Below, one piece after another: positions 7,214 to 15,170 of a stretch of DNA of 64,000 bases. Location of the stretch: positions 1-64,000 of the forward strand of contig NZ_FZNP01000002.1 in the NCBI RefSeq assembly GCF_900188105.1. The letters are read 5' to 3'. The translations under genes were made by a program, and so were the position numbers. A model generated the notes under the pieces. The model did no database searches. It saw nothing but the letters and a program-made list of their open reading frames with translations, and had not been told where the DNA came from. Positions within the stretch are counted from its first letter, which is position 1. The number at the start of each line of letters is the position of its first letter. The stretch is from Actinomadura mexicana. Its GTDB lineage: Bacteria; Actinomycetota; Actinomycetes; Streptosporangiales; Streptosporangiaceae.

Positions 7214-7224
7214 GGTGTCCTCCC

Positions 7225-8157
7225 TCAGCCCTGCGGGGCGAAGTTCGCGCGGTGCCATCCCTCGTCGGGCGTGCTCTTGCGTCCGCTCCTGCGTTCGGCC
7301 TGGCGCTCCCGCTTGCCGGCGGCGGCGGTCGCCTGGTCGTAGTTCTCGCGCAGCTGCTCGGCGGTCGGCGTCCAGATCTGCGCTTCGCTGTCGACGGCCC
7401 ACAGCAGGTACTCGACCCCGTATCGACCGGCGATCAGGTCGGCGCTCGACGGCCAGGGCGGCGGGGCGAGCGCGGCCGCGCCGAGGTTGAGGGACGGCGC
7501 CGGGGTGCTGGCCGCCTGGTGGCCGGTCTGCCATGACGGCCAGAGGTCGTCGAGGTTGCCGATCTCGGCGAAGAACCGCAGGATGCGGGAGCCGTTCCAC
7601 TGCGGCCCGTCCGAGGGCCAGGACGCGCGCAGCAGGTCGCGGTGCGCGCGTCGGATGTCGGCGTACTGGTCGGCGAGCGCGCACAGCGTGGCGTACGCCT
7701 CTCGGCCGGCGGGCGGGGCGCTGACGGACTGCTCGGCGGTCCGGACGTCGCCGAGGTCGGGCAGCAGTGCGCGGACCCGGTCGAGCGTGTCGTCGACCAT
7801 CTCGGCGAGGACGGCGATTGCCCGGGATGCGCCCGCGCGGAGAAGGCGCTCAGCGTCGGTCTCCAGCGACTCGGCGGCGACCAGCAGCGCGCGGACCTGG
7901 GGGCCGGTGGACTCGCCGGCGTGCTCGGCGTCCCACGCCTGCCGGGCGAGTTCTTCGGGCGGGGGCAGTTCGCCGGCGCGGGCGGCGGCGACGAGCCTGG
8001 CGGTCAGGGCGCGCTGTGCCTCGCCCGCCCGGGGGACGTCGTCGCGCAGCTGCTGGACGCGCTCGCGGATGAGCTCGGCGGCCCGGAGCGTGTCGGGGTA
8101 GTCGGGGATGGCGTCGACCGCGGTCCGGTAGGCCGAGGCGCGTTCGGTGGTCGGCAT
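7225..8157 (-). CDS. Helical AICE protein of unknown function
   Basis: This encodes 310 residues from an ATG preceded by gggaga. It is predominantly alpha-helical and Ala/Arg/Glu-rich through about residue 170 (RVQQLRDDVPRAGEAQRALT), then has a Trp-rich section (LRASWPSDGPQWNGS, LDDLWPSWQTGH) and a basic tail. The family is not recognised. Its place just after the DUF3631 ATPase suggests a replication or maintenance role. Confidence 0.7.
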   Translation of the reverse strand: MPTTERASAYRTAVDAIPDYPDTLRAAELIRERVQQLRDDVPRAGEAQRALTARLVAAARAGELPPPEELARQAWDAEHAGESTGPQVRALLVAAESLETDAERLLRAGASRAIAVLAEMVDDTLDRVRALLPDLGDVRTAEQSVSAPPAGREAYATLCALADQYADIRRAHRDLLRASWPSDGPQWNGSRILRFFAEIGNLDDLWPSWQTGHQAASTPAPSLNLGAAALAPPPWPSSADLIAGRYGVEYLLWAVDSEAQIWTPTAEQLRENYDQATAAAGKRERQAERRSGRKSTPDEGWHRANFAPQG

Positions 8158-8219
8158 GGTCTCTCCCAGGGGTCGGGGGTCTGTTCCTCGCCCGGCGGGC
8201 GGGGGCGCATGGTGGGCGC

Positions 8220-8567
8220 TCACGGCTCGCCGCCGGTCGGCAGGAGGCCGTGGTCGCGGTGGAGGCCGCGCAGGATGTCCACGACGTTCGTGGAGTTGTA
8301 GCGGGCCTGCAGCTCGTTGGACCGGCGGCGGGCCCAGCGCTGCCAGTGCTTCGGGAACTCCAGCCGCCCGGCCTTGATGCCGTCCTTCACGGCCTGGCCG
8401 TGCTCGTCCCAGAACGCGGTGAACTCCTCGACGGACGGGGCGATGAGCAAGCCCATGACGCGCGGCGACATGACGACCTCGCCGTCCAGCGGCGAGCCGG
8501 GCGAGCGCAGGACGGACACGTGCGGGAACAGGTCCGGGCATTCGGGTGCGGGCTTGTTGCTGGTCAT
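8220..8567 (-). CDS. AICE protein of unknown function, coupled to the DUF3631 gene
   Basis: This encodes 115 residues. The start is fixed by an ATGA overlap with the stop of the ATPase gene. The central stretch LIAPSVEEFTAFWDEHGQAV and the basic segment KHWQRWARRRSNELQARYN are clear coding sequence without a known family. Tight coupling implies a function alongside the ATPase. Confidence 0.7.
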   Translation of the reverse strand: MTSNKPAPECPDLFPHVSVLRSPGSPLDGEVVMSPRVMGLLIAPSVEEFTAFWDEHGQAVKDGIKAGRLEFPKHWQRWARRRSNELQARYNSTNVVDILRGLHRDHGLLPTGGEP

Positions 8568-9859
8568 GATCGATTCCCTTCGCAGTTGGGATGAGTGGTC
8601 TGTCCGGCCCCCGCCAACTTCGGGTCCATCGGGCTCCCGCACGCTTCACAGCAGGGGGTGTCCGCTACTCGCGCTACTTCCGCTACGTCCCTGGTCAGAG
8701 AGGGGGTAGCGGTAGCGGGTAGCGTTCGCTGTCCGCTACCCGCTACCTCGGCCGTGCCGTTGACCTGCGCAGTAGCGGAAGTAGCGGCGGTAGCGGTCCC
8801 CTCCTGCGCAGGACGCAGATAGCGGCTCCATGCGTCGTACAGGTGCTCCCGGCGGTAGCCCTTCCGGTTGATGCCGCCTTCCTTGACGTCGAGCGAGGCG
8901 ACGCCGTATGGCTTGAGCATCTTGGCCAGATCACGGGCGCTGAACGGGCGGCCGTACCAGTCCGCCCACGGCGCCTCGTCGAGCTTGCAGAGCGCGTCCA
9001 GGATCGTGACCCCGTGCAGCGCCTCGGCATCGCCGAACACCTCGCGCAGGTCGGCCAGCAGCCGCACGCCGAGCGTGGTGTCCTCCTCGGCCGCGTTCGT
9101 CAGCGTCCGGCACGCGGTCCGGGCCCGGTCGGGCCATGAGCCGCCGGCGGCATCGGCGACAGCGATCAGGGGCTCCCAGTTGTCCGCGGCCCGGTCCTCG
9201 ACCGGCATGTCGGGTTCGGCGTCGGTGAGCGCGTCCAGCCGGCTGCGAATCCACGCGGTGAGGGAGTCACGCAACTCGTGCAGGGCAGGGGCGTCTCGGC
9301 GGGTGCGGAACGGCTGGACGCGCTCACCGGGGCCGCGGCGGCGCATCTTCACCATGACGGCCCGGTCCTCGATCGTGTCGGGCATCGAGCCAATGCCGGC
9401 GAGCGCGGCCATGGAGAACGTCGGGCAGTGCTCAGGCTGGCGGAGCGCAGCATCCCACCGGATGTAGGGCCGGTTGCGTTGGTGACCGGCGTTGATCAGG
9501 CCGCGCAAGTCCTCGTGGTTGTCGGCCGCCTTCTTGCCGAAGAAGGTGTCAGCCTCGTCGAGCAGCAGCGTGGGCGGGTCCTGGCTGATGGACCGGACGA
9601 GCGCGGCCGGGGAGATGTTCACCGCGATCAGCGGGTCATGGCACGTCGTCTCGACGATGTCGAGCAGGCGGGACTTGCCGCACCGCTTCTCGGGCGCGGT
9701 GATCACGAGCCGGGTCGCGTGCTGCCACGCCGGTTGTGCGTGCGTGGCAGCGATCCACAGCGCCACGGCGTCCCCTGCCTCGGCGGACGGCAGGATCACG
9801 TATTGGGCGAGCGCGGCGCGCAGCTGGTCGAGCAGGACGGCGCCGGGAGCTGCGGTCAC
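8564..9859 (-). CDS. DUF3631 ATPase, putative AICE replication protein
   Basis: This encodes 431 residues. GTG at 9859 overlaps the previous stop as GTGA. A P-loop variant APEKRCGKS lies at residues 55-63 and Walker B PTLLLDEADTFF near 96-107, followed by the DUF3631 signature region (RGLINAGHQRNRPYIR). A Cys-rich end (CCEACGSP...HPNC) could bind zinc. DUF3631 often forms the C-terminal helicase-like part of primase-polymerase proteins in actinobacterial elements, but here no primase domain precedes it. It is the best candidate for the replication ATPase. Confidence 0.82.
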   Translation of the reverse strand: MTAAPGAVLLDQLRAALAQYVILPSAEAGDAVALWIAATHAQPAWQHATRLVITAPEKRCGKSRLLDIVETTCHDPLIAVNISPAALVRSISQDPPTLLLDEADTFFGKKAADNHEDLRGLINAGHQRNRPYIRWDAALRQPEHCPTFSMAALAGIGSMPDTIEDRAVMVKMRRRGPGERVQPFRTRRDAPALHELRDSLTAWIRSRLDALTDAEPDMPVEDRAADNWEPLIAVADAAGGSWPDRARTACRTLTNAAEEDTTLGVRLLADLREVFGDAEALHGVTILDALCKLDEAPWADWYGRPFSARDLAKMLKPYGVASLDVKEGGINRKGYRREHLYDAWSRYLRPAQEGTATAATSATAQVNGTAEVAGSGQRTLPATATPSLTRDVAEVARVADTPCCEACGSPMDPKLAGAGQTTHPNCEGNRS

Positions 9860-10299
9860 GCGGCCGTCCCCCGTCCCAGCGGTCGCCCGGTCTCCCAGTC
9901 CACGGGCCCGCCCGTGTAGTCGCCCGGCCTCGGCAAGCCGAAGTCCTCGCGGCGGCCGTCCCAGCGGCGACGCTCGATCTCCTCGAACGTCAGCGTCCGG
10001 CCGAGGCGCCGCACGCTTTCGGCGACGGGGCGCCATGCCTCGGTCATGTCCGTCTCCGCCTGGTCGCGGCCGACGTCGACGCCGGCGGCGAGGCCGAGCG
10101 CGTAGCCCTCCCCGAACGCGGCCGACTCCCGGCGCTGCTGCCCCTGGATGTCGTCGACCATCTCCGCCGCGGCGGTGGCGAGCGCGAGCAGCTCGTCGAC
10201 GTGCTGGCGGGGTATCGTTGTCTCGACGTAGCCGCCGGTCAGCTGCTCGTCCTTCACGCCCCCGGTCTCGCCGCCGGGGGCGTTCTCGTTGGTGGCCAT
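9856..10299 (-). CDS. AICE protein of unknown function
   Basis: This encodes 147 residues. The ATG lies one base after the stop of the Xis-like gene. A helical central section (VDELLALATAAAEMVDDIQG) is followed by a conserved-looking end (LTFEEIERRRWDGRREDFG, then PGDYTGGPVDWETGRP). It is coupled to the ATPase gene by GTGA. No family is recognised. Confidence 0.7.
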   Translation of the reverse strand: MATNENAPGGETGGVKDEQLTGGYVETTIPRQHVDELLALATAAAEMVDDIQGQQRRESAAFGEGYALGLAAGVDVGRDQAETDMTEAWRPVAESVRRLGRTLTFEEIERRRWDGRREDFGLPRPGDYTGGPVDWETGRPLGRGTAA

Positions 10300-10300
10300 G

Positions 10301-10498
10301 TCAGGCGGCCTCTCCGCCCTGCTCCTGCTGCTTTCGCGCCACATAGTCCTTGATGCCCTCGACGGGGACGAACCGGCGCCGGCCGATCGTCACGCTGGGC
10401 AGTTCGCCCGACTTGATGAGCTGATGTGTGGTCGTCCGACCGATCCCGCCGAGCGCCTCGGCAGCGTCCGGCCACCACGGAATGAGCATTGGGTCCAT
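10301..10498 (-). CDS. xis: Excisionase-type helix-turn-helix protein (HTH_17)
   Basis: This encodes 65 residues. The ATG at 10498 follows cggagg by about eight bases. The layout is that of HTH_17 excisionase-family proteins: DAAEALGGIGRTTTHQLIKSG, then the wing SVTIGRRRFVPVEGIKDYV. In AICEs such proteins bind the attachment region and bias the integrase toward excision. As first gene of the leftward operon it is transcribed away from the integrase pair, from a shared divergent promoter region. Confidence 0.85.
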   Translation of the reverse strand: MDPMLIPWWPDAAEALGGIGRTTTHQLIKSGELPSVTIGRRRFVPVEGIKDYVARKQQEQGGEAA

Positions 10499-10527
10499 CT
10501 CTGCGCCTCCGAAGAAGGATGACCACC

Positions 10528-10618
10528 TACGCGCACAACTGCTGTTCGTTACGCGCTCCGCCATCAGGAATAGCAGGATCCACACCGGACGCGCAAGTGC
10601 GTCGAGATACGCGCACTG
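10528..10618. promoter_or_regulatory. Divergent xis/integrase promoter region with acgcgc repeats
   Basis: The 145-base gap is poorer in GC than its surroundings. It holds repeated tacgcgcac (10528, 10608) with related acgcgc copies at about 10550 and 10589, and an agtgcg/cgcact inverted pair. This suits operators controlling the excision/integration switch. Confidence 0.45.
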
Positions 10619-10643
10619 CCGACGACACTTGCTCGCGTAACTG

Positions 10644-11240
10644 ATGTCGGCGCATGATGTTCGGGTGAGAATCGCTGACATCGACCACCCCCGGGGCGGC
10701 GGCCCCTGGGTACGGCTCATGACGCTCGCCGCCACCGCTGATGAGGACGCACCGACCGTCCTAGCTCAGATCACCGAGCGCACCGACGGCCGGCGCGTGA
10801 TCAACCGCCTGTACGTAGCTGGAGGCGAGCTAGACCTGAAGGCGCTTCGGGCTATCCCTCTCGACCGCCTGGAGATGGCGATCAATCAACGGCCTGACTG
10901 GCCGCTGGAGACGGCGCCCGGACCGAACGAGACTGGCGAGCAACATCGCCTCACCGCTGTTGGGGACGAACTCCTGTTGGCGGACGGCGACAAGGTCCCT
11001 CCAGTCCAAGGGGGTGTGAAGGGAGAGCGCCCACGCCTACAGCGCCCGGATGGCTCCGATCCGGACGCCTTCTATGCACTGGTCGCTGAGGCTTACCGCG
11101 AGGCTCTCGACGAGTCGGCGCCCGCGCAGGTGCTGGCCGAAGAGGCCGGTGTGCCCGTCCCGACAGTGCACCGCTGGGTCCGAGAGGCACGGCGGCGCGG
11201 TGTGCTGCCACCCGCGAAGAAGCGCGGGCGCGCCGGATGA
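10644..11240 (+). CDS. HTH-containing protein upstream of the integrase
   Basis: This encodes 198 residues if ATG 10644 is used; there is no clear ribosome site, and a GTG at 10665 is an alternative. The C-terminal 60 residues form a helix-turn-helix of the kind AQVLAEEAGVPVPTVHRWV followed by a basic tail (AKKRGRAG). The N-terminal part is unrecognised. It overlaps the integrase start as ATGA, so the two are co-translated, suggesting a role in controlling integration. Confidence 0.75.
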   Translation: MSAHDVRVRIADIDHPRGGGPWVRLMTLAATADEDAPTVLAQITERTDGRRVINRLYVAGGELDLKALRAIPLDRLEMAINQRPDWPLETAPGPNETGEQHRLTAVGDELLLADGDKVPPVQGGVKGERPRLQRPDGSDPDAFYALVAEAYREALDESAPAQVLAEEAGVPVPTVHRWVREARRRGVLPPAKKRGRAG

Positions 11241-12583
11241 GCGAGCGCAGCGACGGCACCCGCAAGCCCAACGGCCGGTCCTCGATCTACCAGGGCAGCG
11301 ACGGGAAGTGGCACGGCTGGGTGACCATGGGCGTCCGGGACGACGGGTCCCCGGACCGGCGTCACCGCACCGGGAAGACCGAGACCGAGGTCACCGCGAA
11401 GGTTCAGAAGCTCGAAGCGCAGCGGGACGCGGGCAAGGTCGACAAGCCGGGCCGGAAACCGACCGTGGGCGAGTGGTTCACGACGTGCCTTGAGGACATC
11501 TGGCCGCGGGAGGTCGCGCCGAACACCCTCCAGTCCTACGGCTCGGACGTGCGGAACTGGATCGTCCCGAACCTCGGCAAGCACCGCCTTGACCGCCTCC
11601 AGGCCGAGCACTTGGACAAGCTCTACACGAAGATGTACGCGGCCGGTAAGGCGCCCTCGCACGTGCTCAAGGTGCACCGGATCCTGTCCCGCGCGCTGGA
11701 GCTCGCGGTGCGGCGGGACAAGGTGTCCCGGAACGTGGCGAAGCTGCTGGACGCGCCCGGGGCCAATGACAGCGAGATCGAGCCGCTGACGCGGGCGGAG
11801 GCGCGGCGCATCCTCGCCGCGGCTCAGACGCGCCGCAACGGCACCCGCTGGTCCATCGGCCTGGCGCTCGGGTTGCGCCAGGGCGAGGCGATCGGCCTGC
11901 GCTGGAAGTACCTCGACCTTGAGGGCGGGTCCGCGCGGATCTGGTGGCAGCTGGTCCGCCAGAAGTGGCAGCACGGTTGCGAGGACGTCGCGGCGTGCAC
12001 TGAGGGCAAGCACCGGCGGCCGTGCCCGAAGAAGTGCCCGAAGGCCAAGCGGACGTCCGGCCGGCCCCACGTGTGCGTGCCCGCGGACGCGCCGCGGCTG
12101 TGCCCCAAGGGATGCGACCGGCACGCCTCCACGTGCCCGAAGCGCACCGGCGGCGGCCTGGTCTTCCGCAAGCCCAAGGGCAAGAGCAAGCGGACCGTTC
12201 CGCTTCCGCCCGAAGTGGTGGAGGTGCTCAAGGCTCACCGGACCGCGCAGAAGCGCGAGCGCCTCGCCGCGGCGAACGTCTGGGAAGAGCACGACCTTGT
12301 GTTCTGCCAGCCGAACGGCCGGCCGATCGACCCGCGCCGCGACTGGGACGACTGGAAGGACATCCTCGCCGCGGCGAAGGTCCGGGACGCGCGGGTGCAC
12401 GACGGGCGCCACACCGCCGGAACGCTGCTGATCGAGATGGGCGTCCACGTGCGGACCGTGCAAGAGATCCTCGGGCACTCCGACGTGCGGACGACGGAGC
12501 GGTACACCCACGTGGCCACGCCGATGGCGGAGGACGGGATGCGCCGGATGGGCGGCGCTCTGTGGGGGGTGTCCGCGCCATGA
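11237..12583 (+). CDS. int: Tyrosine recombinase (AICE integrase)
   Basis: This encodes 448 residues. An N-terminal arm-binding part (1-70) and a core-binding domain (about 75-180) precede the catalytic domain. Catalytic residues are visible: Arg214 in GLRQGE, His388 and Arg391 in HDGRH, His414 in LGHSD and Tyr423 in ERYTHV. An insertion at about 248-300 carries eight Cys and is probably zinc-binding; similar Cys-rich inserts are known in actinobacterial integrases. It lies 84 bases from attR, and recombines the tRNA-Thr core with the element's attP. Confidence 0.95.
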   Translation: MSERSDGTRKPNGRSSIYQGSDGKWHGWVTMGVRDDGSPDRRHRTGKTETEVTAKVQKLEAQRDAGKVDKPGRKPTVGEWFTTCLEDIWPREVAPNTLQSYGSDVRNWIVPNLGKHRLDRLQAEHLDKLYTKMYAAGKAPSHVLKVHRILSRALELAVRRDKVSRNVAKLLDAPGANDSEIEPLTRAEARRILAAAQTRRNGTRWSIGLALGLRQGEAIGLRWKYLDLEGGSARIWWQLVRQKWQHGCEDVAACTEGKHRRPCPKKCPKAKRTSGRPHVCVPADAPRLCPKGCDRHASTCPKRTGGGLVFRKPKGKSKRTVPLPPEVVEVLKAHRTAQKRERLAAANVWEEHDLVFCQPNGRPIDPRRDWDDWKDILAAAKVRDARVHDGRHTAGTLLIEMGVHVRTVQEILGHSDVRTTERYTHVATPMAEDGMRRMGGALWGVSAP

Positions 12584-12593
12584 TCAGAACCGG

Positions 12594-12615
12594 AACTGCA
12601 ACACAAACTGCAACC
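12594..12615 (+). promoter_or_regulatory. Right pair of putative integrase arm-type sites
   Basis: Two aactgcaac copies form a 22-base block that differs from 920-941 at one position. It lies 52 bases inside attR and right after the integrase stop. Confidence 0.6.
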
Positions 12616-12624
12616 GGAACGACT

Positions 12625-12657
12625 CAGGGCACCCACCCGGTTCGGGTGAATGCCCTG
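12625..12657 (+). terminator. Integrase terminator hairpin
   Basis: cagggcacccaccc pairs (12 of 14) with gggtgaatgccctg across a short loop, between the integrase stop and attR. Confidence 0.6.
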
Positions 12658-12667
12658 GTCAAGTGCC

Positions 12668-12710
12668 GAGCCGCCTATCGGAATCGAACCGATGACCTAT
12701 TCATTACGAG
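12668..12710. repeat. attR: 43-bp repeat forming the 3' half of tRNA-Thr
   Basis: Identical to 782-824. It supplies the 3' half of the intact tRNA gene, so integration leaves the tRNA functional. Confidence 0.95.
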
Positions 12711-12741
12711 TGAATCGCTCTGCCGACTGAGCTAAGGCGGC
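12670..12741 (-). tRNA. tRNA-Thr (anticodon CGT)
   Basis: The complementary strand folds as a full cloverleaf of 72 bases. The acceptor is gccgcct/aggcggc, the D arm gctc/gagc, the anticodon stem attca/tgaat with loop ctcgtaa (anticodon CGT, codon ACG), and the T arm atcgg/ccgat with loop ttcgatt. No CCA is encoded. It is the AICE integration target. Confidence 0.97.
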
Positions 12742-12806
12742 GTGCCGTGCGGGGCACGGCGGGAAGCAGTCTACCGGGTGTTGGGGGGTGGGCGTGCACT
12801 GGTTAT

Positions 12807-14333
12807 TCAGCGGCAGGTGGTCCCGTTCTTGGGCGGGTCGGCGCTGATCAGGTAGTCGTCGGTGGCCTTGGTGATGCAGGAGTTGCCTTGGAGGTAGGCG
12901 GTGTGCCCGTCGCCGTCGAAGGTGAGGAGGACGCCGCTGGAGAGCTGGCCGGCCAGGCTCTGGGCCCACTTGTAGGGGGTGGCGGGGTCGCGGATGGTTC
13001 CGATGACGACTATGGGGGCGGCGCCCTTGGCGGTGATGGGTTCGGGTGCCTGTTCGGTCTGGGCGGGCCAGTAGACGCACGGGAGGCCGCCCCAGACGAC
13101 GAACGGCCCGAAGCGGGGCGCGACCTTCTTGGCTTGCTCGGCGGCCTTGCCGTAGGCGGCGAGGTTCGACGGGTTGGGTTTGTCGACGCAGTTGACGGCC
13201 ATGTTGGCGTCGGTCTGGTTGCTGTACGTGCCGTTCGCCTTGCGTTCGACCATCTCGTCCGCGAGAGCTAGGAGGAGGGTGCCTTCGCCCTTCTGCATCG
13301 CCTGGGTGAGCGCCTGGCGCAGGACGGGCCAGTACTCCTTGACGTAGAGAGCCCGGGCGATCCCCATCACGGCCAGGGACTCGGTGACCTTGCGGGAGTC
13401 GCGCGTGTTGCTCAGGGGCTTCTTGTCCGTGGACGTGAGGAACGAGGAGACCTTGCCGATGACCGCGTCCGCGGTGTTGCCGAAGGGGCAGCTACCCGAC
13501 TTCACGCAGTCGTCGGCGAAGGCTCGGAGGGCGGTCTCGAAGCCCTTGGCCTGCTCGATCAGGAGGTCGGTGGACGACAGCTTCGGGTCGACTGCGCCGT
13601 CCAGGACGAGGGCTCGGACGTTCTTGGGGAACTGCTCGGCGTAGAAGGCTCCCAAGTATGTGCCGTAGGAGGCGCCGTAGTAGGTGAGCTTCTGGTCGCC
13701 CAAGGCGGCGCGTAGGACATCCATGTCTCGGGCAGCGTTGACTGTGCCGACGTAGGGAAGCTCCGAGTTGGCCTTGCAGCGCTGCGCGAAGGCCTTGCTT
13801 TCGCTGCCCAGGTCGTTGGTCTCGTTCGGGTCGTCCGGGGATGCGTCGGTGGCGAAGAACTCGTCCAGTTGGGGTCCGGTGTTGCAGCGGACTGGGTTGC
13901 TGGACGCCACCCCACGCGGGTCGAAGCCGACGATGTCGAAGCGGCGGCGCAGGTCGTCGCCGAAGGTGCGTGCGGCTTGGCGGACGAAGTCGACCCCGGA
14001 ACCGCCGGGCCCCCCAGGGTTGGTGAGCAGCGAGCCGATCCGTTCGGACTTGTCTTCGGCGGGGAGCCTGATGAGCGAGATGCCGACCTTCTCGCCGGAC
14101 GACTTGGTGTAACTCAAAGGGACCTGAACGGTTGCGCACTCGAACCCGTTGCCACAGCCCTTCCAAGACGGTTTCTGACCGTAGAACTGCCCGAGGCCCG
14201 TGGGGACGCTCGCTGCCTGGCTCGTGTTCTTGTCACCGCTGTCGCAGCCGGTGGCAGTCGCCAGGACCAGCACCGTAGCCACGCTGATGAGTCTCGCTGC
14301 CCGCACCCGGTCCCCGTCTCGTCGTAGCGGCAC
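12807..14333 (-). CDS. Secreted TAP-like alpha/beta-hydrolase lipoprotein
   Basis: This encodes about 508 residues. A lipobox (LATATGC, Cys30) follows a hydrophobic stretch, predicting a surface lipoprotein. The hydrolase core shows the oxyanion region NPGGPGGSG, the nucleophile GASYGTYLG (Ser222), and the Asp and His of the C-terminal TAP domain in RDPATP and DGDGHTAY. This matches the tripeptidyl aminopeptidase/SlpD-SlpE family that trims peptides outside the cell. GTG at 14333 is used; GTG 14306 would still leave a signal peptide. The region to the tRNA at 12741 holds nothing else. Confidence 0.9.
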   Translation of the reverse strand: MPLRRDGDRVRAARLISVATVLVLATATGCDSGDKNTSQAASVPTGLGQFYGQKPSWKGCGNGFECATVQVPLSYTKSSGEKVGISLIRLPAEDKSERIGSLLTNPGGPGGSGVDFVRQAARTFGDDLRRRFDIVGFDPRGVASSNPVRCNTGPQLDEFFATDASPDDPNETNDLGSESKAFAQRCKANSELPYVGTVNAARDMDVLRAALGDQKLTYYGASYGTYLGAFYAEQFPKNVRALVLDGAVDPKLSSTDLLIEQAKGFETALRAFADDCVKSGSCPFGNTADAVIGKVSSFLTSTDKKPLSNTRDSRKVTESLAVMGIARALYVKEYWPVLRQALTQAMQKGEGTLLLALADEMVERKANGTYSNQTDANMAVNCVDKPNPSNLAAYGKAAEQAKKVAPRFGPFVVWGGLPCVYWPAQTEQAPEPITAKGAAPIVVIGTIRDPATPYKWAQSLAGQLSSGVLLTFDGDGHTAYLQGNSCITKATDDYLISADPPKNGTTCR

Positions 14334-14374
14334 GTACGCCGCCGCCTACGCTACGTCGGCACGGTGGTCGAGGG

Positions 14375-15040
14375 CTACTTCCCTCGGTATTCGTGTTCGA
14401 TGCCGTCCAGCAGCCACTTGAGACCCAGCTCGAAGCTGTCGCTGCGGTGGAAGCTCGTCTCCAAGAAGGGTTTGAGGTGAGGGAGCTCGCCTCGTTCCAC
14501 CAGCAGCTGTACGTACGACTGCTCCAAGGGGGTCGTCTGGGGGCGTTGCGGGGCGGCCTCGGCGACCTGCTGCTCCATCGTGATGAAGCCCAGCATGTAG
14601 TGGTCGATCGTCTTGACGATGGCGAGCATGCCGTCCGGGTCGTCGGTGAGCCGGGCGGCGGCGGCCATGGACTGCTCGATGTGGCGCAGGCCGTTGGGCC
14701 CGATGCGCAGGGAACGTCCCGCGAGTCGCAGCATCCACGGGTGCCGGAGCCCCGCCTCGCGCTCGTTCCGGGCGATCTCCGTCATCGCCTCGCGCCAGCC
14801 GTCCGGCAGCCCCCCCTGGACCAGCACCTCTTCGGCGACCTCGTCGTACATCAGGTCGAGAAGGTCTTCCTTCGCGTCGATGTGGGTGTAGAGGCTCATC
14901 GCCCGGACGCCGAGCTCGCCGGCGACGCGGCGGATCGACACCGCGTCCAGGCCCTCCGCGTCCGCCAACTTGATCGCCGCTTCGACGATCGCCTCGCGCG
15001 TCAGCTTCGGCCGGCGTCCGCCGCGCGGACGTGTCCACAC
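14375..15040 (-). CDS. TetR-family repressor with a TetR_C-type ligand domain
   Basis: This encodes about 221 residues. The DNA-binding part runs from TREAIVEAAIKLADAEG to VRAMSLYTHIDAKEDLLDLM, and the rest fits the tetracycline-repressor C-terminal domain. GTG 15040 is chosen because gaggtcagg precedes it; an earlier GTG at 15067 lacks a ribosome site. It is divergent from an MFS exporter and the gap contains a 22-bp palindrome, so it very likely represses that exporter and itself until a drug-like ligand binds. Confidence 0.87.
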   Translation of the reverse strand: MWTRPRGGRRPKLTREAIVEAAIKLADAEGLDAVSIRRVAGELGVRAMSLYTHIDAKEDLLDLMYDEVAEEVLVQGGLPDGWREAMTEIARNEREAGLRHPWMLRLAGRSLRIGPNGLRHIEQSMAAAARLTDDPDGMLAIVKTIDHYMLGFITMEQQVAEAAPQRPQTTPLEQSYVQLLVERGELPHLKPFLETSFHRSDSFELGLKWLLDGIEHEYRGK

Positions 15041-15085
15041 ATCGCCTGACCTCGGTGTTGCCGCCACGCCAGAGATCGTACGCGA

Positions 15086-15152
15086 TACGCCGTATCGATA
15101 CGGCGTACGGATCGACCGAGACACTGTATGGTGTTGCCGATACGGCGTACGG
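15086..15152. promoter_or_regulatory. TetR operator: 22-bp palindrome plus a repeated half
   Basis: A 22-bp perfect palindrome (arms tacgccgtatc and gatacggcgta) occupies 15086-15107. The 15 bases cgatacggcgtacgg overlapping it recur exactly at 15138-15152, 42 bases on and near the exporter's ribosome site. Two binding sites could give graded repression. Confidence 0.75.
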
Positions 15153-15170
15153 GAACCGGAGGGGAACGGA

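Larger units (their letters stand above)
782..12710. mobile_element. Integrated AICE in tRNA-Thr(CGT)
   Basis: The element is bounded by a 43-bp perfect direct repeat equal to the 3' half of tRNA-Thr. It holds a tyrosine integrase and a Xis-like HTH at the right end, an FtsK/TraB-type translocase with a DUF2637 protein, a GntR regulator and a replication-type ATPase. This is the standard gene content of actinomycete integrative and conjugative elements. All core genes are open and ATGA-type overlaps are kept, so it looks intact rather than decayed. No cargo such as resistance or metabolism genes is recognised, and no initiator of the RepSA, RepAM or prim-pol type is recognised either. Confidence 0.93.
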
